Source: Hyphomicrobiales bacterium
Lineage (GTDB): Bacteria; Pseudomonadota; Alphaproteobacteria; Rhizobiales; Rhizobiaceae
Assembly: GCA_900468805.1 (NCBI GenBank)
Contig: UEIF01000012.1
Location: 62,001-126,000, forward strand
Direction: 5' to 3'
Length of the DNA: 64,000 nt
Under the pieces are notes generated by a model. It was not told where the DNA came from, ran no database searches, and saw nothing but the letters and a program-made list of their open reading frames with translations. Positions 8,058 to 17,156 of this stretch are shown piece after piece; within the stretch, counting starts at the first letter, position 1; each line of letters starts with the position of its first letter. Position numbers and translations under genes: made by a program.

Positions 8058-8861
8058 GTGCAATTTGCCAGTATCAACGACGTGACGATCCACTACCAGC
8101 TGATTAGCGGGCCTGCCGACCGGCCGGTTATCGTCTTTGCCAATTCGCTCGGCACGGACTTCCGCATCTGGCGCGATGTGATCGTGCGTCTTGCTGGCGA
8201 CTTTGCCATCGTCCTCTATGACATGCGCGGCCACGGCCTGTCCGATGTCGGCCAGGTGCCCTACGCCATCGAGGACCATGCAACCGATCTTGCCGGCCTG
8301 CTCGACCTGCTGTCGGTGAAAGATGCAATCATCTGCGGTCTTTCGGTCGGCGGCCTGATCGCCCAGTCGCTCTACCAGCACCGCCCGGATCTGGTGAAGG
8401 CGCTCATCCTCTGCGACACCGCGCACAAGATCGGCACGGCAGAGAGCTGGAACAACCGCATCGCCGCCGTCGAAAAGAACGGCATTGCCAGCATCGTCGA
8501 CATGGTGATGGAGCGCTGGTTCACCCCGGCCTTCCGTCGCCCGGAAAACATCGCCTATGCCGGCTACTGCAACATGCTGACCCGCCAGCCGGTGGAAGGC
8601 TATGCCGCCACCTGTGCGGCGATCCGCGATGCGGATTTCACCGAGGCTGCAGCCAGGATCAAGGTGCCGACCATCTGCGTCGTCGGCGATCAGGACGGCT
8701 CGACGCCACCGGATCTGGTGTTGTCGACGGCTAAGCTGATCCCCAACGCACGCTATGAAGTGATCAAGGACTGCGCCCATATTCCGCCGGTCGAGCAGCC
8801 GGAGGCACTGACCGCGATCATCCGCGCCTTCCTCTCATCCATAGGAGAAAAGAGCCCATGA
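8058..8861 (+). CDS. pcaD: 3-oxoadipate enol-lactonase
   Basis: 267-residue alpha/beta hydrolase that opens beta-ketoadipate enol-lactone to beta-ketoadipate. The nucleophile elbow is G-L-S-V-G (Ser near 96), the acid is in V-G-D-Q-D-G-S-T, and the catalytic His in D-C-A-H-I-P. It starts at a GTG with a strong GGAGGAG 8 bases upstream; there is no in-frame ATG nearby. First gene of pcaDCHGB, the gene order known from Agrobacterium and Rhizobium. Its end overlaps the pcaC start by 4 bases. Confidence 0.95.
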   Translation: MQFASINDVTIHYQLISGPADRPVIVFANSLGTDFRIWRDVIVRLAGDFAIVLYDMRGHGLSDVGQVPYAIEDHATDLAGLLDLLSVKDAIICGLSVGGLIAQSLYQHRPDLVKALILCDTAHKIGTAESWNNRIAAVEKNGIASIVDMVMERWFTPAFRRPENIAYAGYCNMLTRQPVEGYAATCAAIRDADFTEAAARIKVPTICVVGDQDGSTPPDLVLSTAKLIPNARYEVIKDCAHIPPVEQPEALTAIIRAFLSSIGEKSP

Positions 8862-9256
8862 GCGACACCGCGTCCGAACGCTTTAAGCAGGGCATGGCAA
8901 CACGCCGCTCGGTTCTCGGCAATGCCCATGTCGACCGCGCGCAGGCGGCCTCCACCGAATTCGACAAGCCGTTCCAGGAGCTGATCACCGAAGCGGCCTG
9001 GGGCCACGTCTGGTCGCGGCCGGAGCTTACGAAGCGCGAGCGCTCGATGATCACGATCGCGCTGCTTGCAGCCCTCGGCCAGGATGACGAGGTGGCGATG
9101 CATGTGCGCGCCACCGCCAATACCGGCGCCTCCCGGGAGGATATTCGCGAGGCGCTGCTGCATGTGGCAATCTACGCCGGCGTGCCGGCCGCCAATCATG
9201 CGATCAAAATCGCAAAACAGGTTTTCGAGCAGATGGACGCCGGCAAGGCGGCCTGA
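8858..9256 (+). CDS. pcaC: 4-carboxymuconolactone decarboxylase
   Basis: 132-residue protein of the carboxymuconolactone decarboxylase family, which decarboxylates gamma-carboxymuconolactone to beta-ketoadipate enol-lactone. Family hallmarks are W-G-x-V-W-S-R-P-x-L-x-x-R-E-R-S (about 45-60) and the [15 protein letters not shown] region (about 78-92). It is a separate protein here, not fused to PcaD as in PcaL of some bacteria. ATGA overlap with pcaD suggests coupled translation. Confidence 0.95.
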   Translation: MSDTASERFKQGMATRRSVLGNAHVDRAQAASTEFDKPFQELITEAAWGHVWSRPELTKRERSMITIALLAALGQDDEVAMHVRATANTGASREDIREALLHVAIYAGVPAANHAIKIAKQVFEQMDAGKAA

Positions 9257-9266
9257 GGGGGAGAGA

Positions 9267-10016
9267 ATGTCCGACTTAACGAACCGCAAGCCAGAGACCG
9301 GCGCCTTTTTCGGCCGCGACCGCGCCTGGCATCCGCCGGCCTATACGCCGGGTTACAAGACCTCGATCCTGCGTTCGCCGCAGCGCGCACTGCTGTCGCT
9401 CGACGGAACAATCTCCGAAATCACCGGTCCGGTGTTCGGCCATGCGACGATCGGCGAGATGGACAATGACCTGATCCACAATTTCGCCCGCCCCGGCGAA
9501 AGCGCCATCGGCGAGCGCATCATCGTGCACGGCCGCATACTGGACGAGCGCGGCCGCCCGCAGGCCGGCGTGCTGGTGGAATTCTGGCAGGCCAATGCCG
9601 GTGGACGCTACCGCCACAAGAAGGAAACCTATCTTGCCGCCATCGACCCGAATTTCGGCGGTTGCGGCCGTTTCGTCACCGATGAGGAAGGCCGCTATTC
9701 CTTCCGTACCGTGCGGCCCGGCGCCTATCCCTGGCCGAACGGCGTCAACGACTGGCGCCCGGCCCATATCCACTTCTCGATCTTCGGCCACGGCTTCTCG
9801 CAGCGCCTGATCACCCAGATGTATTTCGAAGGCGACCCGATGATCTGGAAATGTCCGATCGTCGGCTCGATCCCGGACAAGGCGGCGATCGAGCAGCTTA
9901 TTGCGCCGCTCGACTGGGGTAACACGATCCCGATGGACAGCCGCGCCTACAAATTCGATATCGTGCTGCGCGGCCGCCGCTCGACCATGTTTGAAAACAA
10001 GCAGGAGGGGAACTGA
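9267..10016 (+). CDS. pcaH: Protocatechuate 3,4-dioxygenase beta subunit
   Basis: 249-residue intradiol dioxygenase subunit that binds the catalytic Fe(III). The iron ligands are visible as Tyr in G-R-Y-R-H-K-K, Tyr in G-A-Y-P-W, and the two His of P-A-H-I-H-F. With PcaG it cleaves protocatechuate between the two hydroxyls to give 3-carboxy-cis,cis-muconate. The ATG at 9267 follows GGGGGAGAGA 10 bp after the pcaC stop. Confidence 0.96.
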   Translation: MSDLTNRKPETGAFFGRDRAWHPPAYTPGYKTSILRSPQRALLSLDGTISEITGPVFGHATIGEMDNDLIHNFARPGESAIGERIIVHGRILDERGRPQAGVLVEFWQANAGGRYRHKKETYLAAIDPNFGGCGRFVTDEEGRYSFRTVRPGAYPWPNGVNDWRPAHIHFSIFGHGFSQRLITQMYFEGDPMIWKCPIVGSIPDKAAIEQLIAPLDWGNTIPMDSRAYKFDIVLRGRRSTMFENKQEGN

Positions 10017-10017
10017 C

Positions 10018-10629
10018 ATGCAGGAACTCGGCTATCTCAAGGAAACCCCATCCCAGACCGCCGGCCCCTATGTGCATATCGGCCTGACGCCGAATTTCTG
10101 CGACATTACGGGCGTCTATGACAGCGATCTCGGCACGCAGATGGTCAATGACAAGACGCTCGGCGAGCGCATCACCGTCAGCGGCCGCATCTTCGACGGC
10201 GCCGGCGCACTGGTGCGCGATGCCGTCATCGAGATCTGGCAGGCCGATAGCGCCGGCCTCTACAACAGCCCCTCGGAAATGCGCGGCACAGCCGATCCGA
10301 ACTTCACCGGCTGGGGCCGCTGCCCTACCCGCGCCGAAGACGGCGTCTACTCCTTCGAGACCATCAAGCCCGGCAAGGTTCCCTTCAAGGACGGCCGCAA
10401 GATGGCCCCGCACATCACCTTCTGGATCGTCGCCCGCGGCATCAACATCGGCCTGCACACGCGCCTGTATTTCCCGGAAGAGCAGGAGGCCAATGCGGCG
10501 GATCCGATTCTGTCGCGCATCGAGCATCGCGAACGTGTGGCAACGCTGATCGCCACCCGTGACGGGGCGAAGCTGAGCTTCGATATCTATCTGCAGGGGC
10601 CGAAGGAAACGGTGTTCCTGGATATTTGA
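10018..10629 (+). CDS. pcaG: Protocatechuate 3,4-dioxygenase alpha subunit
   Basis: 203-residue partner of PcaH. It has the same fold (T-A-G-P-Y-V-H-I-G-L start, E-I-W-Q-A-D near the core, H-I-T-F-W-I-V-A-R-G near the end) but lacks the iron ligands: the beta-subunit H-I-H is H-I-T here, as expected for the alpha chain. It starts one base after the pcaH stop, which fits an equimolar complex. Confidence 0.96.
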   Translation: MQELGYLKETPSQTAGPYVHIGLTPNFCDITGVYDSDLGTQMVNDKTLGERITVSGRIFDGAGALVRDAVIEIWQADSAGLYNSPSEMRGTADPNFTGWGRCPTRAEDGVYSFETIKPGKVPFKDGRKMAPHITFWIVARGINIGLHTRLYFPEEQEANAADPILSRIEHRERVATLIATRDGAKLSFDIYLQGPKETVFLDI

Positions 10630-10644
10630 GCCATCTACAGACGG

Positions 10645-10668
10645 CTTGCCCGCAATCCGTTGGGCAAG
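10645..10668 (+). other. Hairpin between pcaG and pcaB
   Basis: Perfect 7-base stem (CTTGCCC and GGGCAAG) with a 10-base loop, in the 96-bp gap before pcaB. No T-run follows, so it is not a normal terminator. It could stabilise the upstream mRNA or lower pcaB expression; chance is possible for a stem this short. Confidence 0.3.
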
Positions 10669-10725
10669 TAGCGTCGGTGTAGGTGCCGACGGGTGAACGG
10701 GGATTGCCATGAAACGAGATGCCAG

Positions 10726-11772
10726 ATGACCACATCCCCCTTCGACCATCCCTTCCTCTCCGGCTTGCTCGGCGATCCTGAAATTGCCGCTTACTTCTCA
10801 GCCGAAGCCGATATCCGGGCGATGCTTTCCTTCGAGGCAGCACTCGCCCATGCCGAGGCAGACCATGGCCTCATTCCGGCGGAGCCAGCACGGACGATCG
10901 GCGAGACCTGTGCAGGTTTTGCGCCTGATATGAAAAGCCTGAAGGCCGCGACCGCCAAGGACGGCGTCGTGATTCCCGATCTCATCCGGCAGCTTCGGCA
11001 GGCCACCGGCGAAGAGGCGGCAAAACACCTCCATTTCGGCGCAACCAGCCAGGATGTCATCGACACAAGCCTCATGCTGCGGCTGAAGTCCGTGACCTTC
11101 CTCTTCGGCGAACGACTGTACGCCATCGTCACGGGACTGGCCGCCCTTGAGCGACAGTTCGGGAGCAATCGCCTGATGGGCCATACCCGTATGCAGGCCG
11201 CAATCCCCATCACTGCCACCGACCGTATTGCCGCCTGGCGGAAGCCGCTTGAGACCTATCGCGACCGGCTGACGGAGCAGACCTTCCCCGTCCAGTTCGG
11301 CGGCGCTGCCGGCACGCTCGAAAAACTCGGCGCCGAGGCATCCGCCGTGCGCGCCTCGCTGGCACAGGAACTGGGGCTGACCGACGAGCCACAATGGCAG
11401 AGCCAGCGGAGCCGCCTTGCCGATCTTGCTAATCTCTATTCACTGATCTCCGGCAGCCTCGGCAAATTCGGACAGGATATCGCGCTGCTCGCCGAAGCCG
11501 GCGGCGAGATCGAGCTTGCAGGTGGCGGAGCCTCCTCTGCCATGGCCCACAAGCAGAACCCTATTGCCGCCGAAACGCTGGTGGCGCTTGCCCGCTTCAA
11601 TGCCACGCAGCTTTCGGCCATCCACCAGTCGCTTGTCCACGAACAGGAGCGCTCGGGGGCGGCCTGGACGCTCGAATGGCTGGTGCTGCCGCAGATGGTG
11701 ATGGCCACCGCCGCCTCATTGCGTCTGGCGACGGAACTGACAGGCAATATCAAACGTCTAGGAACAGACTGA
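10726..11772 (+). CDS. pcaB: 3-carboxy-cis,cis-muconate cycloisomerase
   Basis: 348 residues of the fumarase/aspartase superfamily. The family signature is present as G-G-G-A-S-S-A-M-A-H-K-Q-N-P-I (about 264-278). A conserved H-x-G-A-T-S-Q-D segment (about 102-109) holds substrate-binding residues. It makes gamma-carboxymuconolactone from 3-carboxymuconate, the step between PcaHG and PcaC. It is shorter than the roughly 450-residue pseudomonad enzymes, which is normal for the rhizobial type. The start at 10726 gives the conserved S-P-F-D-H-P-F-L-S opening. Confidence 0.93.
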   Translation: MTTSPFDHPFLSGLLGDPEIAAYFSAEADIRAMLSFEAALAHAEADHGLIPAEPARTIGETCAGFAPDMKSLKAATAKDGVVIPDLIRQLRQATGEEAAKHLHFGATSQDVIDTSLMLRLKSVTFLFGERLYAIVTGLAALERQFGSNRLMGHTRMQAAIPITATDRIAAWRKPLETYRDRLTEQTFPVQFGGAAGTLEKLGAEASAVRASLAQELGLTDEPQWQSQRSRLADLANLYSLISGSLGKFGQDIALLAEAGGEIELAGGGASSAMAHKQNPIAAETLVALARFNATQLSAIHQSLVHEQERSGAAWTLEWLVLPQMVMATAASLRLATELTGNIKRLGTD

Positions 11773-11834
11773 TCGCCTTTGCGTGAAAGCGGTAAAACCG
11801 GCTATGCAGGGGCGTTGATTTCAGGAGTGATCCC

Positions 11835-12602
11835 TTGACCTTTCCGCTCTTCGATCTTTCCGGCCGCCGTGCTCTCGTGACAGGCTCGAGCCAAGGCATC
11901 GGCCACGCTCTGGCGCTTGGCCTTGCAGAACACGGGGCTTCCGTCATCATCAACGGCCGCAATGCCCAGAAAGCGGAGGCCGCCGCCAAGGCGATCCGTG
12001 AAAATAAGGGCCATGCCGTCAGTGCGGCCTTTGACGTCACCGACGCCGAGGCCTGCCGTTCGGCGATCGACTATATCGAAGCGGAAATCGGCCCGATCGA
12101 TATCCTCGTCAACAATGCCGGCATGCAGTTTCGCACGCCACTGGAGGACTTCCCTGTCGAAAAGTGGGACGAGCTTTTCCGCACCAACGTTTCCAGTATC
12201 TTTTATGTCAGCCAGCCCGTCGCACGAGCAATGATTGGTCGCGGCCGCGGCAAGATCATCAACATCGCCTCGGTACAGGCCGAACTCGCCCGCCCAAATA
12301 TCGCGCCCTATACGGCGACCAAGGGCGCCGTGCGCAATCTTACCCGTGGCATGGCGACGGACTGGGCAAAACACGGTTTGCAGGTCAATGCCATCGCGCC
12401 GGGTTATTTCAAGACGCCGCTCAACCAGGCGCTTGTCGATGATCCGAAATTTTCCGCATGGCTTGAAGCCCGTACGCCGGCCGGCCGCTGGGGGGATGTC
12501 AAAGAACTGGTGGGTGCCGCCGTATTCCTGGCATCCGACGCATCGTCCTTCGTCAACGGTCACATGATGATGGTCGACGGTGGGATCACAGCGTCACTTT
12601 GA
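11835..12602 (+). CDS. SDR-family oxidoreductase, gluconate 5-dehydrogenase-like
   Basis: 255-residue classical short-chain dehydrogenase: cofactor motif T-G-S-S-Q-G-I-G (16-23), N-N-A-G (about 94-97), active-site Ser in I-A-S-V-Q, Y-T-A-T-K catalytic Tyr and Lys (about 156-160), and the C-terminal V-D-G-G-I. An Arg after strand 2 (N-G-R-N) favours NADP(H). Overall it resembles IdnO/Ga5DH enzymes that interconvert gluconate and 5-ketogluconate. It starts at TTG with AGGAG 7 bases upstream; no ATG fits. It follows pcaB by 62 bp and may be cotranscribed, though no pca role is known. Confidence 0.85.
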   Translation: MTFPLFDLSGRRALVTGSSQGIGHALALGLAEHGASVIINGRNAQKAEAAAKAIRENKGHAVSAAFDVTDAEACRSAIDYIEAEIGPIDILVNNAGMQFRTPLEDFPVEKWDELFRTNVSSIFYVSQPVARAMIGRGRGKIINIASVQAELARPNIAPYTATKGAVRNLTRGMATDWAKHGLQVNAIAPGYFKTPLNQALVDDPKFSAWLEARTPAGRWGDVKELVGAAVFLASDASSFVNGHMMMVDGGITASL

Positions 12603-12604
12603 GG

Positions 12605-12808
12605 TTAATCGCCTCCGCCGTCACCACCGCCATCGCCGCCGTCAAAACTCGCTTCAAAACCGCCTTCGGCTTGGCCATGAACTGAACGCCCTGAGAAACG
12701 AAGGTGCACCCACCTGAGAGGGTTCCAGGACAAGAATGCGGCACCAGCGGAAATGATGAGGAAGACAACGACCGCAAGGCCGATGAAAATCCCTGTGACT
12801 GGAGCCAT
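12605..12808 (-). CDS. Small single-pass membrane protein with Gly/Asp-rich tail
   Basis: About 67 residues: one membrane helix (residues 5-27), a short R/H-containing linker, then a tail ending in repeated D-G-G units. Such short rhizobial proteins with an acidic Gly-rich C terminus are common, and I know of no function. GGGGTG lies 4 bases before the ATG; an in-frame GTG two codons earlier is possible. It ends 2 bp from the SDR stop on the other strand. Confidence 0.5.
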   Translation of the reverse strand: MAPVTGIFIGLAVVVFLIISAGAAFLSWNPLRWVHLRFSGRSVHGQAEGGFEASFDGGDGGGDGGGD

Positions 12809-12889
12809 GTTCACCCCAAAAGACTGCCTAACGGAGTTATCTCAACAATCTCGGCAAGAAACAAGAACCTGCCTAATTTGGAGTGCGCC

Positions 12890-14569
12890 TCAATCCGCAA
12901 CCATATTGCCGCGCCGCATCAGCCCCATCAGGATCACTGGCAGCAACGTCGTGATGCAGATGGCGATGAAGGCCATGGCCATGCCGAGGCCGATCGAGCC
13001 CTGTTCGAACTGACGCCAGATGAAGGTCGCGATCGTCTGCATGCCGACCGGTGCGACCACGACAGAAGCAACGAGTTCACGCGAGGCGAGCGCGAAGACA
13101 AGTAGCATGGAAGAGGCAAGGCTCGGGAAGACGAGCGGCAGCAGGATGCGCCGGAAGGCGGTCACGCCGCTCGCACCACAGACGCGAGCTGCCGCTTCGA
13201 GATTATCGCCGATCTGCTGGAAGGCAGCCGTCGTGTAACGCACCGGCTGCGGCAACAGGATGCAGCAATAGGCAAGCAGCAGGATGAAGCCCGTATTATA
13301 CGGCGTGAACGGCAGGCCCGGCATGTTCCAGGCAAGGATGAGGCCAACAGCAACCACGATGCCTGGCAGGGCGTTCGGCAGGATGGTCATCACATCGATC
13401 GCCGTGCGGCCTGAAATCTTGGTCTTCACGACAGTATAGGCGGCCGTCACGCCAACCAGGCCGGTGATCAGCGCCGTGCCGATGCCGAGTGAGAAACTGT
13501 TGATCAGCGCCGTCACTGCACCCGCGCTGTTGCCGAAGACCGCCATGAAATTGTCGAGGCTGATATTGTCGAGGGCAAGACCGCCGGAGATCGTGCGGGC
13601 CAGCGCAGTCGCAAGGATCGCCAGCAACGGCACGCCGGTTGCCAGGAAAGCGACGACGGCAAAGGCGATCATAACAGGCACCTTCAGCGCGCCGAGCGGC
13701 CGCTTGTCCTTTGCGGTCGGTTTGCCGCCGACCGTCTGGTAGGAGCGGCGCGCCAGAATCCAGCGCTGCAGCAGGAAGGTGACGAGCGACATGGCGACAA
13801 GCAGCAGCGACAGGATCGCCGCACCCGGCAGATCGATCGGCCAGTCGGTGACGCGCAGATCGATGCCGGTCACCAGCACCTGAAAACCGGCGCGGCGGCC
13901 GAGTGCCGCAGGCGTACCATATTCCTCGATCGCTGCAGCAAAGACCAGCATCAGGCTCGCCGTCAGGCCGGGGGCCGAGAGCGGCAACGTGATCCGCCAG
14001 AAGGCGCGCGCCGGCGAGGCGCCGAAGACGCGGCCGACATCGGCATAACGCGCGCCGACGGCTTCTACCGTGCGCGACACGGCGAAATAGACAACCGGGA
14101 AGGTGTTGAAGGCCATGACCAGCGTCATGCCGAAAATCGAAAACAGGAAGGGCGCCAGATTGAAGCCGGCGAGCTGCTGCAGATAACCGCGCGGCTGCAG
14201 TGTCATGATCCAGCCGAGCGTGGCGATATAGGGCGGGATCATGAAGGGCACCAGCAAAAGCACGTCCCAGAGGGGCGCAAAGGGAATTCTGTAGAGGGCG
14301 CGAAAGACGCCGAGCGGTACAGCGACGAGCGCCGAAGCAAACACCACGCAAGCGCCGAGCAGGACGGTATTGCCACCCATGCGGATGAGTGAGCTGTCTG
14401 CAAGCGTCGCATAAAGCGAGGAGAAAGGCCTCGCAAACGAGCCCTGTCCGAGTTCAGGAAAGATGCCTTGCAACACCACCGCAATGAAGGGAACGGCAAC
14501 GACGATAACAAGACCGGCTGTTGCCAGCCAGGCGGCCGGAGCCGTACCGCCGATGCCGTTTCCTCTCAT
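12890..14569 (-). CDS. ABC importer permease, fused FbpB-type (iron/2-AEP family)
   Basis: About 560 residues with two complete permease cores in one chain (about 12 membrane helices), the FbpB/AfuB arrangement. EAA-type loops are visible in each half (near G-A-S-P-A-R-A-F-W-R-I-T-L-P and G-A-S-G-V-T-A-F-R-R-I-L-L-P). It pairs with the ATPase and binding protein just upstream. Substrates of this family include ferric iron, 2-aminoethylphosphonate and polyamine-like compounds; the Pho box upstream of the operon favours a phosphate-starvation role. ATG at 14569; a TTG one codon earlier is also open. Confidence 0.88.
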   Translation of the reverse strand: MRGNGIGGTAPAAWLATAGLVIVVAVPFIAVVLQGIFPELGQGSFARPFSSLYATLADSSLIRMGGNTVLLGACVVFASALVAVPLGVFRALYRIPFAPLWDVLLLVPFMIPPYIATLGWIMTLQPRGYLQQLAGFNLAPFLFSIFGMTLVMAFNTFPVVYFAVSRTVEAVGARYADVGRVFGASPARAFWRITLPLSAPGLTASLMLVFAAAIEEYGTPAALGRRAGFQVLVTGIDLRVTDWPIDLPGAAILSLLLVAMSLVTFLLQRWILARRSYQTVGGKPTAKDKRPLGALKVPVMIAFAVVAFLATGVPLLAILATALARTISGGLALDNISLDNFMAVFGNSAGAVTALINSFSLGIGTALITGLVGVTAAYTVVKTKISGRTAIDVMTILPNALPGIVVAVGLILAWNMPGLPFTPYNTGFILLLAYCCILLPQPVRYTTAAFQQIGDNLEAAARVCGASGVTAFRRILLPLVFPSLASSMLLVFALASRELVASVVVAPVGMQTIATFIWRQFEQGSIGLGMAMAFIAICITTLLPVILMGLMRRGNMVAD

Positions 14570-14580
14570 CAATCTGGACC

Positions 14581-15540
14581 TTACTTGGCGCCGTAGAGAT
14601 CGGCGAAAGTCTTCAGCGTTTCCTTGCGCTTGCCGTAGACGGCAGCCGTGTCGTACTTCAGGAGCGTCAGGTCGCTGATCAGCGGACGGCTGGCGGCAAC
14701 GTCGGTGCGCGACGGCATCAGCATTTCACCGGCAACCAGCGCCTGACCTTCGTCTGAGAGCATGTAGTCGATGAACTTCTTGGCGTCGTCCTGGTTCTTG
14801 GACGACTTCATGATCATGGCCGGACGCGGCGCGATGACCGTACCTGACTTCGGGAACACAACTTCGATGCTCTCGCCCTTCTTCTGGGCAGCGAGGGCGA
14901 TGTAATCGACAGCGCCGAAGACGACGGCCTTTGCACCCTGCAGAACCGGGTTCAGGGCGTCGGCGTTGGCACCGGCGATGATCGCGCCATTTGCCTGCAG
15001 ACCCTTGAAGAGCTTCCAGTCGTCCTGCCCGGCAAGAGCAGCGGTCAGTTCGAAGGAGGAGCCGGACTGGGCCGGATCCGGAATGTTGACGAGGTCCTTG
15101 TATTCCGGCTTCGTCAGGTCAGCCCATTCGGCCGGCTTCGGCGTGCCGCTCTTGGTATTCCAAACGATGCCGAGAGCCGAGATGCCCTGTGCAACGGCGC
15201 CTTCGGACTTCAGGAAATCCGGAACCTTGGCAGCGTTCGGGCTAGCATAGTTGACGAGCCAGCCGCGCTTGGCGAAGTCGTTGGCCGTATCCCAGGAAGC
15301 CGAGATGACGACGTCGACAACCGGGTTTGCGGCTTCGGCTTCGATACGAGCCATGACCTTGCCGGTCGTTGCCTGGAAAACATTGACCTTGACGCCGGTC
15401 TGCTTGGTGAAACCGGCCGACAGCTTGTCGATCAGGCTCTGCGGGCCAGCGGTGTAAACGGTGACGTCGGCATGGGCGACACCGGCCATCAGGGCGGCGG
15501 CGACTACGCCAAAAGTGATGCTCTTCAATGACTTAAACAT
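14581..15540 (-). CDS. ABC importer periplasmic binding protein (AfuA/FutA-like)
   Basis: 319 residues with a Sec signal peptide (hydrophobic 8-20, cleavage after A-H-A near 24). The mature part starts V-T-V-Y-T-A-G-P and follows the family-1 solute-binding fold used for ferric iron and 2-aminoethylphosphonate: T-G-V-K-V-N-V-F-Q-A-T-T-G, P-V-V-D-V-V-I-S-A, and a C-terminal lobe with F-I-D-Y-M-L-S-D-E-G-Q. No clear pair of adjacent iron-binding Tyr residues is visible, so iron is not certain. Its start overlaps the ATPase end by 8 bases. Confidence 0.88.
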   Translation of the reverse strand: MFKSLKSITFGVVAAALMAGVAHADVTVYTAGPQSLIDKLSAGFTKQTGVKVNVFQATTGKVMARIEAEAANPVVDVVISASWDTANDFAKRGWLVNYASPNAAKVPDFLKSEGAVAQGISALGIVWNTKSGTPKPAEWADLTKPEYKDLVNIPDPAQSGSSFELTAALAGQDDWKLFKGLQANGAIIAGANADALNPVLQGAKAVVFGAVDYIALAAQKKGESIEVVFPKSGTVIAPRPAMIMKSSKNQDDAKKFIDYMLSDEGQALVAGEMLMPSRTDVAASRPLISDLTLLKYDTAAVYGKRKETLKTFADLYGAK

Positions 15541-16648
15541 GTTCCAACTTCTCCTCTATGGATTGGGATATTTTCTGCTGAAACCAGCGGATCTGTGCTG
15601 CGTCGATCGCAAGGCCGATGGTCTCGCCGGCACGAAGCTTGGCGCGGCTCAGAACCTGCAATTCCAGGCCCGGCAGGCCGGAGAGCGAAACGCTCGCCAG
15701 ATGCCCGTCGCCGCGGAACTGCGAGCGCAGTACGGTGGCGGCAAGGCGATTAGTAGAGGCTTCGCCGGCCGAGATGGAGGCGACGGGGATCAGCACGCGG
15801 GCGCTGTCGCCGGCAATACCTTCAGCTTCGGTGAGCGCGATGTCGCTTCCCTTGAAATGCCAGGAGGGTCCGCGCCGCTCGATATCGGCAAGACAGCCAA
15901 GCCGCAGGAAGTCGGCAACCTCAGGCGTCGCCGGCCGCTCGATCAGGTCGTCGGGCGAGGCAAGCTGTTCGATCAGGCCTGACCGCATGACCGCGACCTC
16001 GTCGGCAAGCGTCAGCGCCTCGCTATGGTCGTGCGTCACATAGATCGCCGTCAGGCCGAGCGAGGAGATGAGCTCGGCGAGCTCACCCACCATGTTTTCG
16101 CGCAACTCGCGATCAAGATTGGAAAGTGGCTCGTCGAAAAGGATGAGCTGCGGCTCGGCGACGATGGCGCGCGCAATTGCGACGCGCTGCTGCTGGCCAC
16201 CCGAGAGATCGCTCGGCCGCCGGTCGGCACAAGCCGTAAGCCCGACTCGTTCCAGAGCGCGCATCGTCCGGGTCCGGCGCTCGGCCTTGCTGATACCGCG
16301 CATTTCGAGGGGAAAGGAGACATTGCCGCCGACCGTCAGATGCGGCCAGAGCGCATAGTCCTGGAAGACCATGCCGAGCCCGCGCCGCTCCGGTGGAACG
16401 AAGGCGCCGGTCGCACCATCGGCAACGACAGTGCCGGCGATCGAAACAGAACCCCTGCTCGGCGCAAGCAGGCCGGCAACCAGCCGCAGAAGCGTGGTTT
16501 TGCCGCAGCCCGAAGGGCCGAGCAATGCCAGTGTTTTGCCCTTTTCCAGAGAAAAATCAATGCCCTTGAGAACCTGCGTCGACCCGTAACTCAATGCCAG
16601 ACCCGCCGCGACAACGGCAGAAGACGATCGGATTGAGGGGGCGTTCAT
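15533..16648 (-). CDS. ABC importer ATP-binding protein (FbpC/PotA-like)
   Basis: 371-residue ATPase: Walker A G-P-S-G-C-G-K-T-T, Q-loop V-F-Q-D-Y-A-L-W-P-H, signature L-S-G-G-Q-Q-Q-R, Walker B L-I-L-F-D-E-P, H-loop V-T-H-D-H-S-E-A, then a C-terminal TOBE-like domain from about 240. All catalytic residues are intact. It is the first gene of a three-gene operon (ATPase, binding protein, permease). The ATG at 16648 begins a typical M-N-A-P N terminus, and the tandem Pho box lies 54-93 bp before it. Confidence 0.9.
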   Translation of the reverse strand: MNAPSIRSSSAVVAAGLALSYGSTQVLKGIDFSLEKGKTLALLGPSGCGKTTLLRLVAGLLAPSRGSVSIAGTVVADGATGAFVPPERRGLGMVFQDYALWPHLTVGGNVSFPLEMRGISKAERRTRTMRALERVGLTACADRRPSDLSGGQQQRVAIARAIVAEPQLILFDEPLSNLDRELRENMVGELAELISSLGLTAIYVTHDHSEALTLADEVAVMRSGLIEQLASPDDLIERPATPEVADFLRLGCLADIERRGPSWHFKGSDIALTEAEGIAGDSARVLIPVASISAGEASTNRLAATVLRSQFRGDGHLASVSLSGLPGLELQVLSRAKLRAGETIGLAIDAAQIRWFQQKISQSIEEKLEHV

Positions 16649-17156
16649 GGGCAGACCAAATGTCGCTTTAAAGAAAGTATGGCGACATTTAGGCATCCCG
16701 GACGACAGCTTTGCGACAGATTTATTTCAATTTTATGACAATATCCTCCAGGGGAGAACATTAGCGTTTCGCGCCGGAATTCACGACCGGAACAAGCAGT
16801 CCCTCCCGCAACCGCGTCTTGCCGCTGGCCGTCTTCGACGCAGTTTTCATGCCGTCTCGGTGCTTCAGCACCTCCAAAAGCAGGGGATTTGCATTTTCGG
16901 TCGCGCGCAACCATTTAAGATGCATGATACCGCGGGAAATGTCGCGACCTCGCATACGCCGGGACGTTTACAGAAAACGAACCATACCGGCTTGCATTCT
17001 GAGCCAAAAGCCGATTGCTTAGGAAAATCTACTTCTTCTTCGGCTAGCCGTTAGAAGAGTGCGAGGGGATATAGGCAAACCCGTGGAATTCTGCAGCTTC
17101 GCATCGGGATCGATGGTGACTACGATGACGAAGCGGGAAAGCTGGTTTGAAGGAAA
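16649..17156. other. 508-bp intergenic region between importer operon and MBL gene
   Basis: Holds the Pho box described separately and the ribosome binding site (AAGGA) of the MBL gene. A 64-codon open frame on the minus strand (16761-16955) has a K-T-A-S-G-K-T-R-L-R stretch but no good ribosome binding site and no family that I recognise. I see no terminator, tRNA or repeat. Confidence 0.5.
16702..16741 (-). promoter_or_regulatory. Tandem Pho box (PhoB-binding site)
   Basis: Read on the minus strand, four 7-base units recur at exact 11-base steps: TTGTCAT, TTGAAAT, CTGTCGC, CTGTCGT, each separated by an A-rich 4-base spacer (AAAA, AAAT, AAAG). This is the architecture of a double PHO box (CTGTCAT-N4-CTGTCAT). 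It lies just before the importer ATPase gene. From memory, an afu-type transporter is among reported PhoB targets in Sinorhizobium meliloti. A candidate -10 (CTAAAT) lies a few bases downstream. Confidence 0.75.

Noticed and set aside
16761..16955. 64-codon minus-strand frame in the Pho box region
   Set aside because: No ribosome binding site, no recognisable family, and it lies upstream of the Pho box promoter of the importer; too weak to list as a gene.
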